DNA from: JABWAJ01 sp038323375
GTDB taxonomy: Bacteria; Bacteroidota; Bacteroidia; Chitinophagales; Saprospiraceae
NCBI GenBank assembly: GCA_038323375.1
Contig: JBBQGV010000009.1
Coordinates: forward strand, 1 to 64,000
Direction of reading: 5' to 3'
DNA: 64,000 nt
The notes beneath the pieces were generated by a model. The model searched no databases and was not told the origin of the DNA. It worked only from the letters and a program-made list of their open reading frames with translations. Position numbers and translations under genes: made by a program. Below, in pieces: positions 16,863 through 26,045 of this stretch. Each line of letters starts with the position of its first letter. Position 1 is the first letter of the stretch.

Positions 16863-18143
16863 TCAGCCGATCAATTGCCCGAAATAGGCGTTCATAAAAA
16901 TCCGGTTGGGGTCTATCTTTTCGCGAATAGCCAGAAATTGATGCCAATCGGGGTACATTTTTTGGAAGTCTTCAGCCGCGCAGGTATTCATTTTTCCCCA
17001 ATGGGGCCTGCCGCCGTGGGCTTTGAAAATAGCTTCCAGGGTTTCAAAATAAGCTTTGTGGGGCATTCCCTTATACATGTGTACGGCGATGTAGGCGCTG
17101 TCGCGCCCATTGGCCGGACTAAGCAGGAGGTCGTCTGCTTTTGCCCAGCGGCATTCTACTGGAAAGTGAACGGCAAACCGGTGCTTGTTAATGGCCGTTT
17201 CCATATCGCGAAATGCTCCAACAAAGTTTTCAGCAGGAATGTTGTACTCCATTTCTACAAAAGGCACCAAACGCACGGTGGCAAAAACGCGGTGGCTCCA
17301 ATCTACCCGCTCGCCGTCGGAAATGAGTTTTCCGCATAGCCTGCTTACGCCCATTGCCTGGCTTGGGAACCAGCGGGCATAGCGGCTCAAGGCTCCGAAA
17401 GCGGCATTTTCGATGAGGACGTCATTTACCCAGCGCAGTGCGCCGTTGTGGCGGGGTGAATCATCCGTCCGATTGACCAACTTTAGCTGGACGGATTTGG
17501 TGTGGGGGAACCAGTAGAATTCAAAGTTCCGGTTGTTGCGTTTATAGTCCTCCAAATTTTTCAGGGTTTCGTCCAGCGTGCCTTTTTGGTGTAGGTAATG
17601 CAGGCGATAGGCTGGCTCTAAGCGTAACTTAAGCTCGGTGATGACGCCCAGTAAACCCATTGACACCAGTGCTGCCCGGAACAACTCCGGGGCTTGGGCT
17701 CGGGAACAAGTATGCAGGTTCCCCAAGCCGTCTATCAGACTAAGTTCCTCCACCTGTGTCGCTAAAATGCCAAAACCCGTTCCAGAGCCATGCGTGCCCG
17801 TGGTCAGCGCCCCGGCCAGTGATTGCCGGTCAATGTCGCCGAGGTTTTCCATGGCCAAACCTCTCTGAAATAACAGCTCCCCCAAGGTATAAAGCTTGGT
17901 GCCAGCTTTGGCTGTGGCCTCTGAGACTGCAGTCAACCCCTGCATGCGGTCTAGCGACAGTAGCCAGTCTTGGGTTTCGATCAGGGGTGAAAAGCTATGC
18001 CCACTGCCCACCGTCCGGATCTTTTTGCCTTCCTGTGTGGCGCGCCGGATATACGTTGCGATTTCCTCCGGATGCTCGGGAAGTAAGTAGTTTTCCGGCT
18101 TGAATTGGACATTGCCTGCCCAGTTTTGGATGGTTTTGGCCAT
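16863..18143 (-). CDS. FAD-linked sugar-1,4-lactone oxidase family protein
   Basis: The 426 residues match the D-arabinono-/L-gulono-1,4-lactone oxidase family: an N-terminal PCMH-type FAD domain with IRTVGSGHSFSPL (the His is the usual covalent FAD site of this group), TGTHGSGTGFG, and the C-terminal family signature GGRPHWGKMNT. These enzymes oxidise aldonolactones or alditols with O2 or another acceptor. The substrate is unknown. It has its own promoter and probably forms a single-gene unit in front of hisGD. Confidence 0.9.
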   Translation of the reverse strand: MAKTIQNWAGNVQFKPENYLLPEHPEEIATYIRRATQEGKKIRTVGSGHSFSPLIETQDWLLSLDRMQGLTAVSEATAKAGTKLYTLGELLFQRGLAMENLGDIDRQSLAGALTTGTHGSGTGFGILATQVEELSLIDGLGNLHTCSRAQAPELFRAALVSMGLLGVITELKLRLEPAYRLHYLHQKGTLDETLKNLEDYKRNNRNFEFYWFPHTKSVQLKLVNRTDDSPRHNGALRWVNDVLIENAAFGALSRYARWFPSQAMGVSRLCGKLISDGERVDWSHRVFATVRLVPFVEMEYNIPAENFVGAFRDMETAINKHRFAVHFPVECRWAKADDLLLSPANGRDSAYIAVHMYKGMPHKAYFETLEAIFKAHGGRPHWGKMNTCAAEDFQKMYPDWHQFLAIREKIDPNRIFMNAYFGQLIG

Positions 18144-18173
18144 GTAATACTTGTGAAATTGAAATATTTACAT

Positions 18174-18181
18174 CAAATATA
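18174..18181 (-). promoter_or_regulatory. -7 promoter element of the lactone oxidase gene
   Basis: The minus strand reads TATATTTG, a perfect TAnnTTTG element, 30 bases before the ATG at 18143. Confidence 0.5.
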
Positions 18182-18224
18182 GCGGTATTTACTCAATATT
18201 TTTTCTTTTTTTACCAAAAAGGTA

Positions 18225-18232
18225 TATATTTG
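18225..18232 (+). promoter_or_regulatory. -7 promoter element of the higBA-like fusion
   Basis: TATATTTG lies 17 bases upstream of the ATG at 18250, after a T-rich tract. It is back to back with the oxidase promoter, so the two share a ~100-base divergent region. Confidence 0.55.
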
Positions 18233-18249
18233 CAATACATTTTAATCAA

Positions 18250-19677
18250 ATGAAAGTCTTCCTTGATGACAAAGAGCTGGAAAGCCTTTACCTCACTGGA
18301 CAATCCAGAAAGCTAAAATTGCCAGAACAGGTAGTTAACAAGTTCTTTGCAACGATCCAGAAGATTGATGCAGCAGTGGATATACACGATTTACTTTCAG
18401 ACAAAGGTTGGCGATTCGAAAAGTTAAAAGGCTTCGAACAGCGGTATTCAATGCGATTGAGCCAGAAATACCGACTTGAAATGAACATAACCTGGGTAAA
18501 TGAATCTTGTACCATCGGAGTTTTTTTCTGCTCACTATTTCAAATCACTATGCTTAACTCTATGATGAGTACAGCACAATCAAGACCCGCTAAAAAATTT
18601 GGCTCCGGCTATTTTATCCGCGAACAAATCGAACTACGCGATTGGAATCAGGAAGACTTTGCTGAGGTAACTGGCTTTTCGCAAAAACACATCAGCGAGG
18701 TGCTGAACAACAAAAAAAGTGTAAGTATAGATATGGCACGCATCTTGGCAGAGGTTTTTGATACTTCTGCACAATACTGGCTCAATCTTGATAACGCTTA
18801 CCAATTATGGTTGCATGACACGCCCACTAAAAAAGAAGAGATAGCAGAGACCAAGGCTCAAATTTATGCACGAATGCCTGTCCGCGATATGATAAAAAAG
18901 GGGTGGCTGTTACCACCTCTGGATGTTACAGATCTCAGGAATCAGACACTGAAATTCTGGGATAAAACGGAATTGGATTTTAGGGATATTGATGAAAACC
19001 TGCTCCCTTTTCTGACACAAAAGTCAGACGGATACAACAAGTTTAATGCCTCTTACGCGATTACCTGGTATCGCAAGGCACAAATGGAAGCAGTACAAAT
19101 TCAAGTAGGGAATTACCAGCGCCAAAAATTGGAAGAACTTTACGAACGCATTGCAGTGTACACAATTAGTGAAAATGGCATTCCGGATTTTTTAGATGAA
19201 CTTGGTCGTGTTGGTGTTAAATTTCTCTTGTTACCCCATTTGGAGAAAACCAATTTAGATGGTGCTGCTTTTTTTAGCAATGGCAACCCAACTGTAGTTT
19301 ACACTGGCAGGTACAAACGAATAGACCATTTTTGGTTTACCCTGGCTCACGAGTTAGCTCATATATTGCTGCACTTAAATGAGAAAATTCCTTTTATTTT
19401 GGATAATTTACACGACGGGGAAAATAGCGCAATAGAAGAAGAAGAAGCAAATGCGATGGCTTCAAAAATGTTGAAACACCCGGAAATACTTGAAACATTA
19501 AAAGATGAGCTTCATTATTTAAACACAAACCGTGTAGAAGAATGCGCCGCGACATATGGCATACATCCCTCCATTGTGATCGGTAAACTGGCGCATGAAG
19601 GCAAAATGCATTTCAGAAATATCCACTTATACAACGGAAATGTTTTGGAACTGATCCCTGAACAATATAGAAAGTGA
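18250..19677 (+). CDS. HigB toxin-HigA antitoxin-ImmA metallopeptidase fusion
   Basis: The 475-residue frame holds three parts. Residues 1-~93 match RelE-type HigB toxins, an mRNA-cleaving fold (SRKLKLPEQVVNKFFATI, FEKLKGFEQRYSMRL). Residues ~108-185 are a HigA-type XRE domain (IREQIELRDWNQEDFAEVTG, ISEVLNNKKSVSIDMARILA). The C-terminal part is an ImmA/IrrE-type zinc peptidase with HELAH (His367, Glu368, His371). HigB normally ends ...FFLLTISNHYA-stop; that end is present in the -1 frame after a run of seven T (18521-18527), with stop at 18555-18557 overlapping an in-frame ATG at 18550 that would start HigA. So this is a fused toxin-antitoxin pair, by indel or by programmed slippage. Confidence 0.85.
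   Translation: MKVFLDDKELESLYLTGQSRKLKLPEQVVNKFFATIQKIDAAVDIHDLLSDKGWRFEKLKGFEQRYSMRLSQKYRLEMNITWVNESCTIGVFFCSLFQITMLNSMMSTAQSRPAKKFGSGYFIREQIELRDWNQEDFAEVTGFSQKHISEVLNNKKSVSIDMARILAEVFDTSAQYWLNLDNAYQLWLHDTPTKKEEIAETKAQIYARMPVRDMIKKGWLLPPLDVTDLRNQTLKFWDKTELDFRDIDENLLPFLTQKSDGYNKFNASYAITWYRKAQMEAVQIQVGNYQRQKLEELYERIAVYTISENGIPDFLDELGRVGVKFLLLPHLEKTNLDGAAFFSNGNPTVVYTGRYKRIDHFWFTLAHELAHILLHLNEKIPFILDNLHDGENSAIEEEEANAMASKMLKHPEILETLKDELHYLNTNRVEECAATYGIHPSIVIGKLAHEGKMHFRNIHLYNGNVLELIPEQYRK
18521..18527 (+). other. T7 run at the HigB/HigA junction (possible -1 slip site)
   Basis: In the open frame the codons are GTT TTT TTC TGC. Re-reading one T gives TTT TTT CTG CTC ACT and then the normal HigB C-terminus and a TAA at 18555-18557. 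Either the ribosome slips here to make toxin alone, or one T was lost in evolution or in sequencing. Confidence 0.6.
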
Positions 19678-19958
19678 CCGGTTACCTCCAAGTCACTCAG
19701 TCCCTACACCCGATCCTACGACCTTTTCATACACCTCATCAACGCTCAACGGGCGGTTAGGAAATTACCCGGCTTTGGGCTGGGTGGTGGCATCTACAAT
19801 GTTGATCTGCGTGTGGTTGATGTATAATATTAATCGGGAGGTGCGGGGTGAGGTAAAGCATACAGGAGCAGTTGCTTTGGGGGAAGCTTAGGAAGCTTGA
19901 AGCTATTCTCGAACAAGCGCTTATCCCCTCAAGCTTTTCGGGTTTTGAAAAAGAATAA
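19678..19958 (+). pseudogene. Decayed four-helix (Avd-like) protein gene
   Basis: Three frames joined by shifts read as one helical protein: YDLFIHLINAQRAVRKLPGF then GLGGGIYNVDL to a stop; MYNINREVRGEVKHTG; and RKLEAILEQALI to a TAA at 19956-19958. The pattern resembles the avd-like four-helix-bundle family (YDL...FPR..FTLG.RI...). It begins right after the stop of the fusion gene. No reverse transcriptase or template repeat is nearby, so no diversity-generating element is implied. Confidence 0.35.
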
Positions 19959-20048
19959 TTCCGTGTAAAAAAACGTTACCCTCAGCGTTCAGTGTTTAGC
20001 ACTTATGAACCCTCACCAATCCACTCTAACTTTAAATTTCAAATCGTG

Positions 20049-21587
20049 ATGCGGACTAGCTATTGTTTCTATTGCCTCATTTTCAACATTTTTTTCATTT
20101 CTACCAATACTTTTTCTCAGACGGTAAATTTTAACGAAACCTGGAAGGAATTTTTGGCAAACGACAAAATTTCCAACATGAGCGAATTAGTCAAGCCTAA
20201 CAAAGTGTATGATCAACCGGATTATGCCAAATATTTATTAATGAATACCAACTCCTGTTTTTGCCAAAGCAATTTGCGCGATGCAGAAAGCTTTATGGCA
20301 GAAGTGCAGGCGATGGACGCTGAAGTGCATAAGGCGATTCCGGGATTTCTAAAAAAAATGGATGAGCTGGAAATAAAAATGAGCGCCTATCAGAGCATTG
20401 ATGCGATTTGGAAGCGATTTTTGCTAACAAAAGTAGTAACGCTGGAAGAATTGGATGCAGTCACGGCAGCTAAAACGAACTGTGAAAAGAAAACACTGGC
20501 GAAGTATTCCTTCATGACGGCTTATGCTCATTTTTGCCAGGGGAATATCCCGACGTCAAAGGATGTTTTTGAAAACCGCACCCTCCAATTAACTGAAAAA
20601 ACCACCCTGCGGGTAAAAGATGTCGAAGGATTGGCGCCAGAGGTCACTAAAATGAAATCTATGTTTCAGGACATGGTCAAATTGGACAATGCCTGGAAGA
20701 CCTATATGAAAACCGGCGTTTCGCCCGGCTTTGGTATTGAATTACCCCTTTTCTCCTGCAACCCCGTTCCAAATATGAAGGCATTGGTTTTAAAAGGTGC
20801 CGTGGATGTCTGTAAGTTAGCCCCGGCAATGCTTGAAAAAATTGAGGAATTGCAAACCGAAAGCGGCGTAACGCTCCCTAGAGAGTTGGAGCAAAAATTG
20901 AAGGAACTGGAAGCTGCTGTTGCACAAAAGGAGGGCAATCTTGCTACCTTGAATGAGGCTTGGGAAGCCTTTATTCCAAAAAATCAGGTAAAACACCTGG
21001 GTAAATATGGTTATGAATACTGTACTAAAGAGCCCTTGATTCGGGCATATATTATGGATGGTTTCGGTTTTGGCTGTGAAATGGCTGAAGAAATGCTTCA
21101 AAAAATTGATTCCCTCCAAAGGGAGGAAAGAACACCATTGGAGCAAATTACGATGAACAAAATCAATGAACTATCCGCGTTAAACGACAAATATCAAGTC
21201 AATGGGGCGAAGCTTGAAAAGCTATGGAACAAGTTTGTTGCACAAGGCGACAAACTTTCAGAAAACTACCAATCGGCGGATTCTTATTGCGACAACATCC
21301 ACCAGGTCAAAGACTGGGCTATGAAAGGACTTTCTGGCACCTGTGAGGAAGGTTCCCGGTATCTGGAGCAAATTGAATCGTTTCAACAAACTTTTGAGTT
21401 CAAATTCACGAAAGAACTGGAGTGTCGAGTTCAGAAATTACGGATTAAGATCTGGGATTGCCGCTATGAGGCATTGCAAAAGCTGGCTCGTATAGAAGCG
21501 GAGACCGATTCTTATGAAGGAAGACTGAAAGAACTCATGGAAGAATACGGAATGAGCGAGCGACCAGAGGTGTGTTCGGATAAATAA
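20049..21587 (+). CDS. Secreted five-repeat cysteine protein, unknown function
   Basis: The ATG at 20049 gives 512 residues beginning with a signal peptide (CFYCLIFNIFFISTNTFSQ, cut after FSQ); an earlier in-frame ATG would bury it. The mature part is five repeats of about 90-110 residues. Each starts with a W-x-x-[FY] helix (TWKEF, IWKRF, AWKTY, AWEAF, LWNKF), has one or two Cys positions some 40-60 residues later (e.g. CFCQ, FSC/VC, YC/GC, YC/TC), and closes with a charged coiled-coil helix (MLEKIEELQ, MLQKIDSLQ, YLEQIESFQ). The cysteines suggest disulphide-linked helical repeats in the periplasm or outside. I recognise no family. Confidence 0.8.
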   Translation: MRTSYCFYCLIFNIFFISTNTFSQTVNFNETWKEFLANDKISNMSELVKPNKVYDQPDYAKYLLMNTNSCFCQSNLRDAESFMAEVQAMDAEVHKAIPGFLKKMDELEIKMSAYQSIDAIWKRFLLTKVVTLEELDAVTAAKTNCEKKTLAKYSFMTAYAHFCQGNIPTSKDVFENRTLQLTEKTTLRVKDVEGLAPEVTKMKSMFQDMVKLDNAWKTYMKTGVSPGFGIELPLFSCNPVPNMKALVLKGAVDVCKLAPAMLEKIEELQTESGVTLPRELEQKLKELEAAVAQKEGNLATLNEAWEAFIPKNQVKHLGKYGYEYCTKEPLIRAYIMDGFGFGCEMAEEMLQKIDSLQREERTPLEQITMNKINELSALNDKYQVNGAKLEKLWNKFVAQGDKLSENYQSADSYCDNIHQVKDWAMKGLSGTCEEGSRYLEQIESFQQTFEFKFTKELECRVQKLRIKIWDCRYEALQKLARIEAETDSYEGRLKELMEEYGMSERPEVCSDK

Positions 21588-21590
21588 AAT

Positions 21591-24500
21591 TTAATCATCC
21601 AACTCCTCCCGCTCCTCCCCGCTAAAGCTATCCACCGATGCTTTCAGCCGCACAAAATTGCACCAGGCGCAGGAGGGTTCGCCGCAGCCTTCATAAAACT
21701 CGTGGTTCATGATGCGGGCATACGTTTCCCGCAGGAGTGCACGCAGAAAAGCGGCGTCTTCGTTACTGAGTGCAATGGAGACCTGGGGAAACACGCCTGC
21801 CGGGTCAGGATCCAAATAAGAAATCACGCCGGTATCCGCGCGTTTTCCACTGTTGTCGTAGTTTTCGTAAAGCAGTTTATAAAACACCAATTGCCGCCAA
21901 TAGCTGCCGCCGTGGGATTGGGTGCCTCCAGGCGGGCGCAGTTTGCTATCGCGGTGACTGCCCGTTTTGTAATCCACCAGCACCACCCGTTGGTGGTCGT
22001 GCAGTTCCACTTTGTCAATGATGCCGGTGATCGGCACCCCGTCCACAACAGCGTTGCGAACCTGAAGTTCGAGGCGCACTTTTTTGTGCCAGTGCTCAAT
22101 GTGCTGATGGTAGTAGGCGCTCAGGTAGGCGCGACCGGTTTCCATGCTGCGATCGAACGCTTTCGGGGGGAAATAGCCCCGCATTTTTTCCATTTCCCGT
22201 TCAAAAAGATGCATGAATTCGCGCAAGCCGGGAAAGCGCTGCCCCTTTGCCGCCAGCATGCGTTCAAACAGGCGTTGCAGGGCATTGTGCGCCGCCAATC
22301 CGTAGCTGGCCGCTTCGCTTTGCAGGGCGGGTGCCCGCAGTACGTTTTCGTAGTAAAAACTCAACGGGCAGCGCAGGTAACGATTCAGCGCCGAAATACT
22401 GACCACGAAGCCTTCCAACTGGGTATTGATCGCGGCTCCGGCTTCTGCGGGGATTTGGGGGCGTCCTACCTCGGTCATTTGCAGCAATTCGGCTTCCGCC
22501 AGCACGGCGGGGGGCAAGTTGCGTTCTGAAGCGACGAGGCGCAGTTCCTCTATAAAAACGGCCGGGCGGGTGTCTTTTCCTTTCGCGTCCTGGCGGCTGT
22601 AGGTGAGGTACAGGCGCTCTTTAGCCCGCGTCATGGCTACATAAAACAGGCGGCGGCGGGCTTCCAGCGCATCTTCTTCGCCCGAAAACGTAAGCGTATC
22701 CGGGAGCGCAAAACGCCCGTTACCGCCCCGGCTTTGAGGTTCCCAACCGTCTTTAACGCAATCAATCATAAAAACGATCTGAAATTCCAGCCCTTTGGCG
22801 CTGTGAGCCGTTAGGAGGTTGACGCCGTTTTTCGCAACGACCGATTTATTGATTTCAATAGCTAACCGGTTGTCGTCCATGTTGCGCAGGATGTCGAGCA
22901 GGCGACGCAGGGTGAGTCGGGGATTGCGGTCGCTCTCTTCGCGAACGAAATCGAAAAACGTTTTCACCACTTGGATCAGCCATACTTTTTCAGGGTGCTG
23001 AATGACAAAGCTCAGGATGCCACTGCGGTTGAGCAGGCGTTCCAGAAAAGCCGGCAAACCAAGGTTGGCCACCTGTGCAATCAGGTCTTCCAGCACGCTG
23101 GAAAATTTGGTAGTGGCTTCGCGCCAATTCGCCTCCGGGGCTTTTGTTTGCAATGCATTCCGCCAGAATGGCCTTTCAGCGGCATCCATCCCGGCGATGG
23201 CCCAACTTAGGCGCGACAGCGCGTTGGGGGGAATGCCGGCAAAATCGAAATGCAGGATTTGAAAAAGCAGGTGTTCGCCGCTGTATGGCTTGGTATATTC
23301 TAAATAGCAATACTCCAGCAGGGTCCTCATGTTGCGGATAAGCGGCAAATCCAAAATGTTCACGCGGCGCTTAGTTGCATAAGGGATGCCTTTTTTTTCG
23401 AGCAGGGACGCGATGGTGCGAACCTGTTTGTGCCGGGCGTAAATCACAGCCACCTCCTGCAGCGGGAAGCCGTCCCGCCAAAGCGCTTCTATCTGGGCAA
23501 CTACGCCGGTTTCCTCCTGGGCCAGGTTGGCATAAGACAGCACCTCCGGCAGAAAAGACGATCGGGAGAAGTTATCGTTGCGGGCGATGAGGATTTTTTG
23601 AATGCCCACGTTGTCCAAACTATTCACAATGCGCCGTTCGTTGACGCCGATCAACCCGTGCGAAGCGTCCAGAATATGCTGGGAGGAACGGTAATTGTCG
23701 CGGAGCACGACCACCTTCAGCTGTTCGCGGTACTGGGCGTAAAAATCCAGCAGGTTTTTCAGGCGGGCACCCTGGAATTCAAAAATGGACTGGTCGTCGT
23801 CGCCAACAATGAATACGTTGGGCGATTCCCAATAGGCGATCAAACGGCGGATGACCTCATTTTGTGCACCGTTGGTATCCTGGTATTCATCCACCAGCAG
23901 GTAGAGGTAGCGCTCCTGATAACTACGCAACAGGGCTTCGTTTTCAGCAAAAGCGCGCAAAACCCACAGGATCATATCGTCGTAATCGTAGCGCCGCATT
24001 TGCCGCAAGGCCATTTCATATTGGGGATAAAGCGCTGCCGCTAAGCGGAGTCGTTCCATTTTTTGGCGGGCCTCCTCTATTTGCGCCGTTTTGGGATCTC
24101 CTTTGCGCAGGTGACCCCGGTTAACCTGGTACCTGAACTCCGGGCGTTGCGGCAATGCTTCAAGGTAATCGTCAATTTTTTCTTGGAGGAGTGCGGGCGT
24201 CCAGTTTTCCGATTTCATGCGCTGAAAAAGATCCCGGAGGTGGGATTCATAAAAATAAGCATCTGCGCTACGGTAGAGTGGGTGCGCGGGTTCGAGCGTG
24301 TCGAGCACGCGGCGGATGATCTCCACCCGTTCCAGTTCGCTGAGTGGCTCAATGTCGCTCCGGCCAAAATACTCGAGGTTATCCTGGATGATGCTGTTAC
24401 AAAAAGCGTGGAACGTATAGATGTGTACGCGGTGTCCTTCCGGGCCGATCCATTGAAGCAGGCGTTCGCGCATGGCATGGACGCCCGCGTCGGTGAAGGT

Positions 24501-24719
24501 AAGGCAGAGGATGTTGTTGGCCTGAGCGTCGGTCTCTGACAGAATGCGGCCAATGCGGGCAGCCAGGATATGGGTTTTGCCTGTTCCGGGGCCGGCAATG
24601 ACCAGCATCGGGCCTTCGATATGGTCAACCGCCTCGCGCTGCGAAGCGTTCAAAGCATCTAAAGCATGTTTGAACGCGGCGTTGTACTGCCGTCTTTGCT
24701 GATTGCTGTTTTGCTCCAT
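21591..24719 (-). CDS. UvrD/PcrA-type helicase with PD-(D/E)XK nuclease domain
   Basis: The start MEQNSNQQRRQYNAAF (1042 residues) is preferred to an ATG 42 bases upstream. Superfamily 1 motifs are present: IAGPGTGKT (Walker A), LLVDEYQDTN (motif II), VGDDDQSIFEFQGA (motif III), LTAHSAKGLEFQIVFMID (motif V) and VAMTRAKERLYLTYSR (motif VI). The C-terminal ~280 residues have ISALNRYLRCPLSFYYE, a nuclease VDYKTG, and a terminal CGEPSCAWC, a Cys set like the Fe-S cluster of AddB/AdnA nucleases. This points to DNA end processing in repair or recombination. It converges on the five-repeat gene with only three bases between stops. Confidence 0.93.
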   Translation of the reverse strand: MEQNSNQQRRQYNAAFKHALDALNASQREAVDHIEGPMLVIAGPGTGKTHILAARIGRILSETDAQANNILCLTFTDAGVHAMRERLLQWIGPEGHRVHIYTFHAFCNSIIQDNLEYFGRSDIEPLSELERVEIIRRVLDTLEPAHPLYRSADAYFYESHLRDLFQRMKSENWTPALLQEKIDDYLEALPQRPEFRYQVNRGHLRKGDPKTAQIEEARQKMERLRLAAALYPQYEMALRQMRRYDYDDMILWVLRAFAENEALLRSYQERYLYLLVDEYQDTNGAQNEVIRRLIAYWESPNVFIVGDDDQSIFEFQGARLKNLLDFYAQYREQLKVVVLRDNYRSSQHILDASHGLIGVNERRIVNSLDNVGIQKILIARNDNFSRSSFLPEVLSYANLAQEETGVVAQIEALWRDGFPLQEVAVIYARHKQVRTIASLLEKKGIPYATKRRVNILDLPLIRNMRTLLEYCYLEYTKPYSGEHLLFQILHFDFAGIPPNALSRLSWAIAGMDAAERPFWRNALQTKAPEANWREATTKFSSVLEDLIAQVANLGLPAFLERLLNRSGILSFVIQHPEKVWLIQVVKTFFDFVREESDRNPRLTLRRLLDILRNMDDNRLAIEINKSVVAKNGVNLLTAHSAKGLEFQIVFMIDCVKDGWEPQSRGGNGRFALPDTLTFSGEEDALEARRRLFYVAMTRAKERLYLTYSRQDAKGKDTRPAVFIEELRLVASERNLPPAVLAEAELLQMTEVGRPQIPAEAGAAINTQLEGFVVSISALNRYLRCPLSFYYENVLRAPALQSEAASYGLAAHNALQRLFERMLAAKGQRFPGLREFMHLFEREMEKMRGYFPPKAFDRSMETGRAYLSAYYHQHIEHWHKKVRLELQVRNAVVDGVPITGIIDKVELHDHQRVVLVDYKTGSHRDSKLRPPGGTQSHGGSYWRQLVFYKLLYENYDNSGKRADTGVISYLDPDPAGVFPQVSIALSNEDAAFLRALLRETYARIMNHEFYEGCGEPSCAWCNFVRLKASVDSFSGEEREELDD

Positions 24720-24814
24720 ACGCGGTAAAGCGAAAGAGGAAAGGTACAGCGATAATTGCAAAACAGGTAACGCTAATCGGTTTTAGTCTACTTAATTGTT
24801 TCTCTGAAAAGCGA

Positions 24815-24943
24815 TCAACCGGTAGCAAATCCGGAGATTGTGTCCGAATGCATGGCACAGGACAGGAAAACGCAGACCAGAAATACAATCAAAGCGATGA
24901 CTACGTCGATTGTTACGACATTTTTGGGAGTACCAAAGTTCAT
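24815..24943 (-). CDS. Possible 42-residue membrane peptide
   Basis: An ATG at 24943 opens 42 codons to a TGA at 24815: a short polar start (MNFGTPKNV), one hydrophobic segment (DVVIALIVFLVCVFLSC) and a polar tail. The single clean membrane helix argues for a real small protein. It lies 95 bases upstream of the helicase gene on the same strand. No homologue is recognised. Confidence 0.35.
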   Translation of the reverse strand: MNFGTPKNVVTIDVVIALIVFLVCVFLSCAMHSDTISGFATG

Positions 24944-25356
24944 AGGATTAGGTTTAACGGTTCTTGGGCACTAACTCATACAGGGTTAACATGCCTAAAT
25001 GGCATACAGTTTTCAAAGGAAACTTTGAAGCATATTTTATTTTTCAACCGGGAATAGTTTGACGCCCAGTATCCGGGGGAAGAAAGCGTCGTGGCAAAAG
25101 GAAAGTAAATATAAGGTTCCGTTGTTTAACGATTCGTGTCAGTGGTTCCGTATAAAGTTTGGTAACAATTTACAAAACAGACCTCTACCATTGCCCAAAT
25201 TTAACAACATGATTCAAACTACGCATAAATTTGAGGTGAAAAAATTATTCCTGCGTTTTGGATTTCAGGAGCAGGAGTCTGGAGCAATTCGTTTTTTCTT
25301 CACCTTGGGCATCTAAATGTTTCGTTTTTAATAAATTACTATAATTATTAAAGCTA
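24944..25356. other. 413-base gap without a convincing gene
   Basis: The sequence is AT-rich towards the acetyltransferase gene. A plus-strand frame at 25059-25316 has no domain character and odd composition and is not called. No repeat or strong promoter consensus is seen. Confidence 0.5.
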
Positions 25357-25971
25357 ATGTATACGTTTCGTAACACCATCCCTGCGGATGCAATAAAATT
25401 GGAAGCGCTCCAACGAGCGGTATTTCCAACGCTCTCTGAAGAAGAAAGGCTCTCCGCACAACACTATTTGCGGCACATCGAGCTGTTTCCGGGAGGGCAA
25501 TTTGTGGTAACTGACGGCGACCGCCTGATTGCAATGAGCAGCACCATGCGCACCAACCATCCGCTCGAAGCAGACCATACCTTCCTGGAAATTTCGGACA
25601 ACTTGTGGTTGACTACCCACGACCCGCAGGGTGTATGGTTGTACGGCATGGATATGGGCGTTGATCCGGCTTATCGCGGACAGGGCGTGGCGCGTGCCTT
25701 GTATCGGGCTCGGCAGGAATTATGCCGTAACCTGGGGTTGAAAGGCCAGGTAACCGTGGGTATGCTGAACGGGTATTTGCCCTATAAAGACCAATTGACC
25801 ATTGATGCATACGGCACCCGGGTGTTGAGCGGTGCATTAACAGACCCCACCATTACTCCGCAACAAAAAGTGGGGTTTGTTTTGGTTCGCATCGTAAAAA
25901 ACTACCTGAACGATCCGCAATGCGGCAATGCGGGTATCCTGATGGTGCTGGATGCTGCCAAAGACGTGTGA
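25357..25971 (+). CDS. GNAT-family N-acetyltransferase
   Basis: The 204-residue protein has the GNAT acetyl-CoA-binding motif A, MGVDPAYRGQGVARALYRAR (about residues 92-112), after a beta-strand (VWLYGMDM), and starts MYTFRNTIPADAIKLEAL, a usual GNAT opening. The substrate is unknown. It stands alone on the plus strand, 74 bases before the HTH/PLD-like gene. Confidence 0.85.
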   Translation: MYTFRNTIPADAIKLEALQRAVFPTLSEEERLSAQHYLRHIELFPGGQFVVTDGDRLIAMSSTMRTNHPLEADHTFLEISDNLWLTTHDPQGVWLYGMDMGVDPAYRGQGVARALYRARQELCRNLGLKGQVTVGMLNGYLPYKDQLTIDAYGTRVLSGALTDPTITPQQKVGFVLVRIVKNYLNDPQCGNAGILMVLDAAKDV

Positions 25972-26045
25972 TCGGCTGTTGACTTGCATTTTTTCCAGAA
26001 CTTGTTGTACCTTAACGCCTCAGCGCGTTCAAAAAATCAACCACT

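Noticed and set aside
19678..19958. Diversity-generating retroelement suggested by the avd-like remnant
   Set aside because: No reverse transcriptase gene or paired template/variable repeats are present in the window.
25059..25316. 85-codon plus-strand frame before the acetyltransferase gene
   Set aside because: There is no domain, conserved pattern or ribosome-binding context, and the composition follows the local AT bias.
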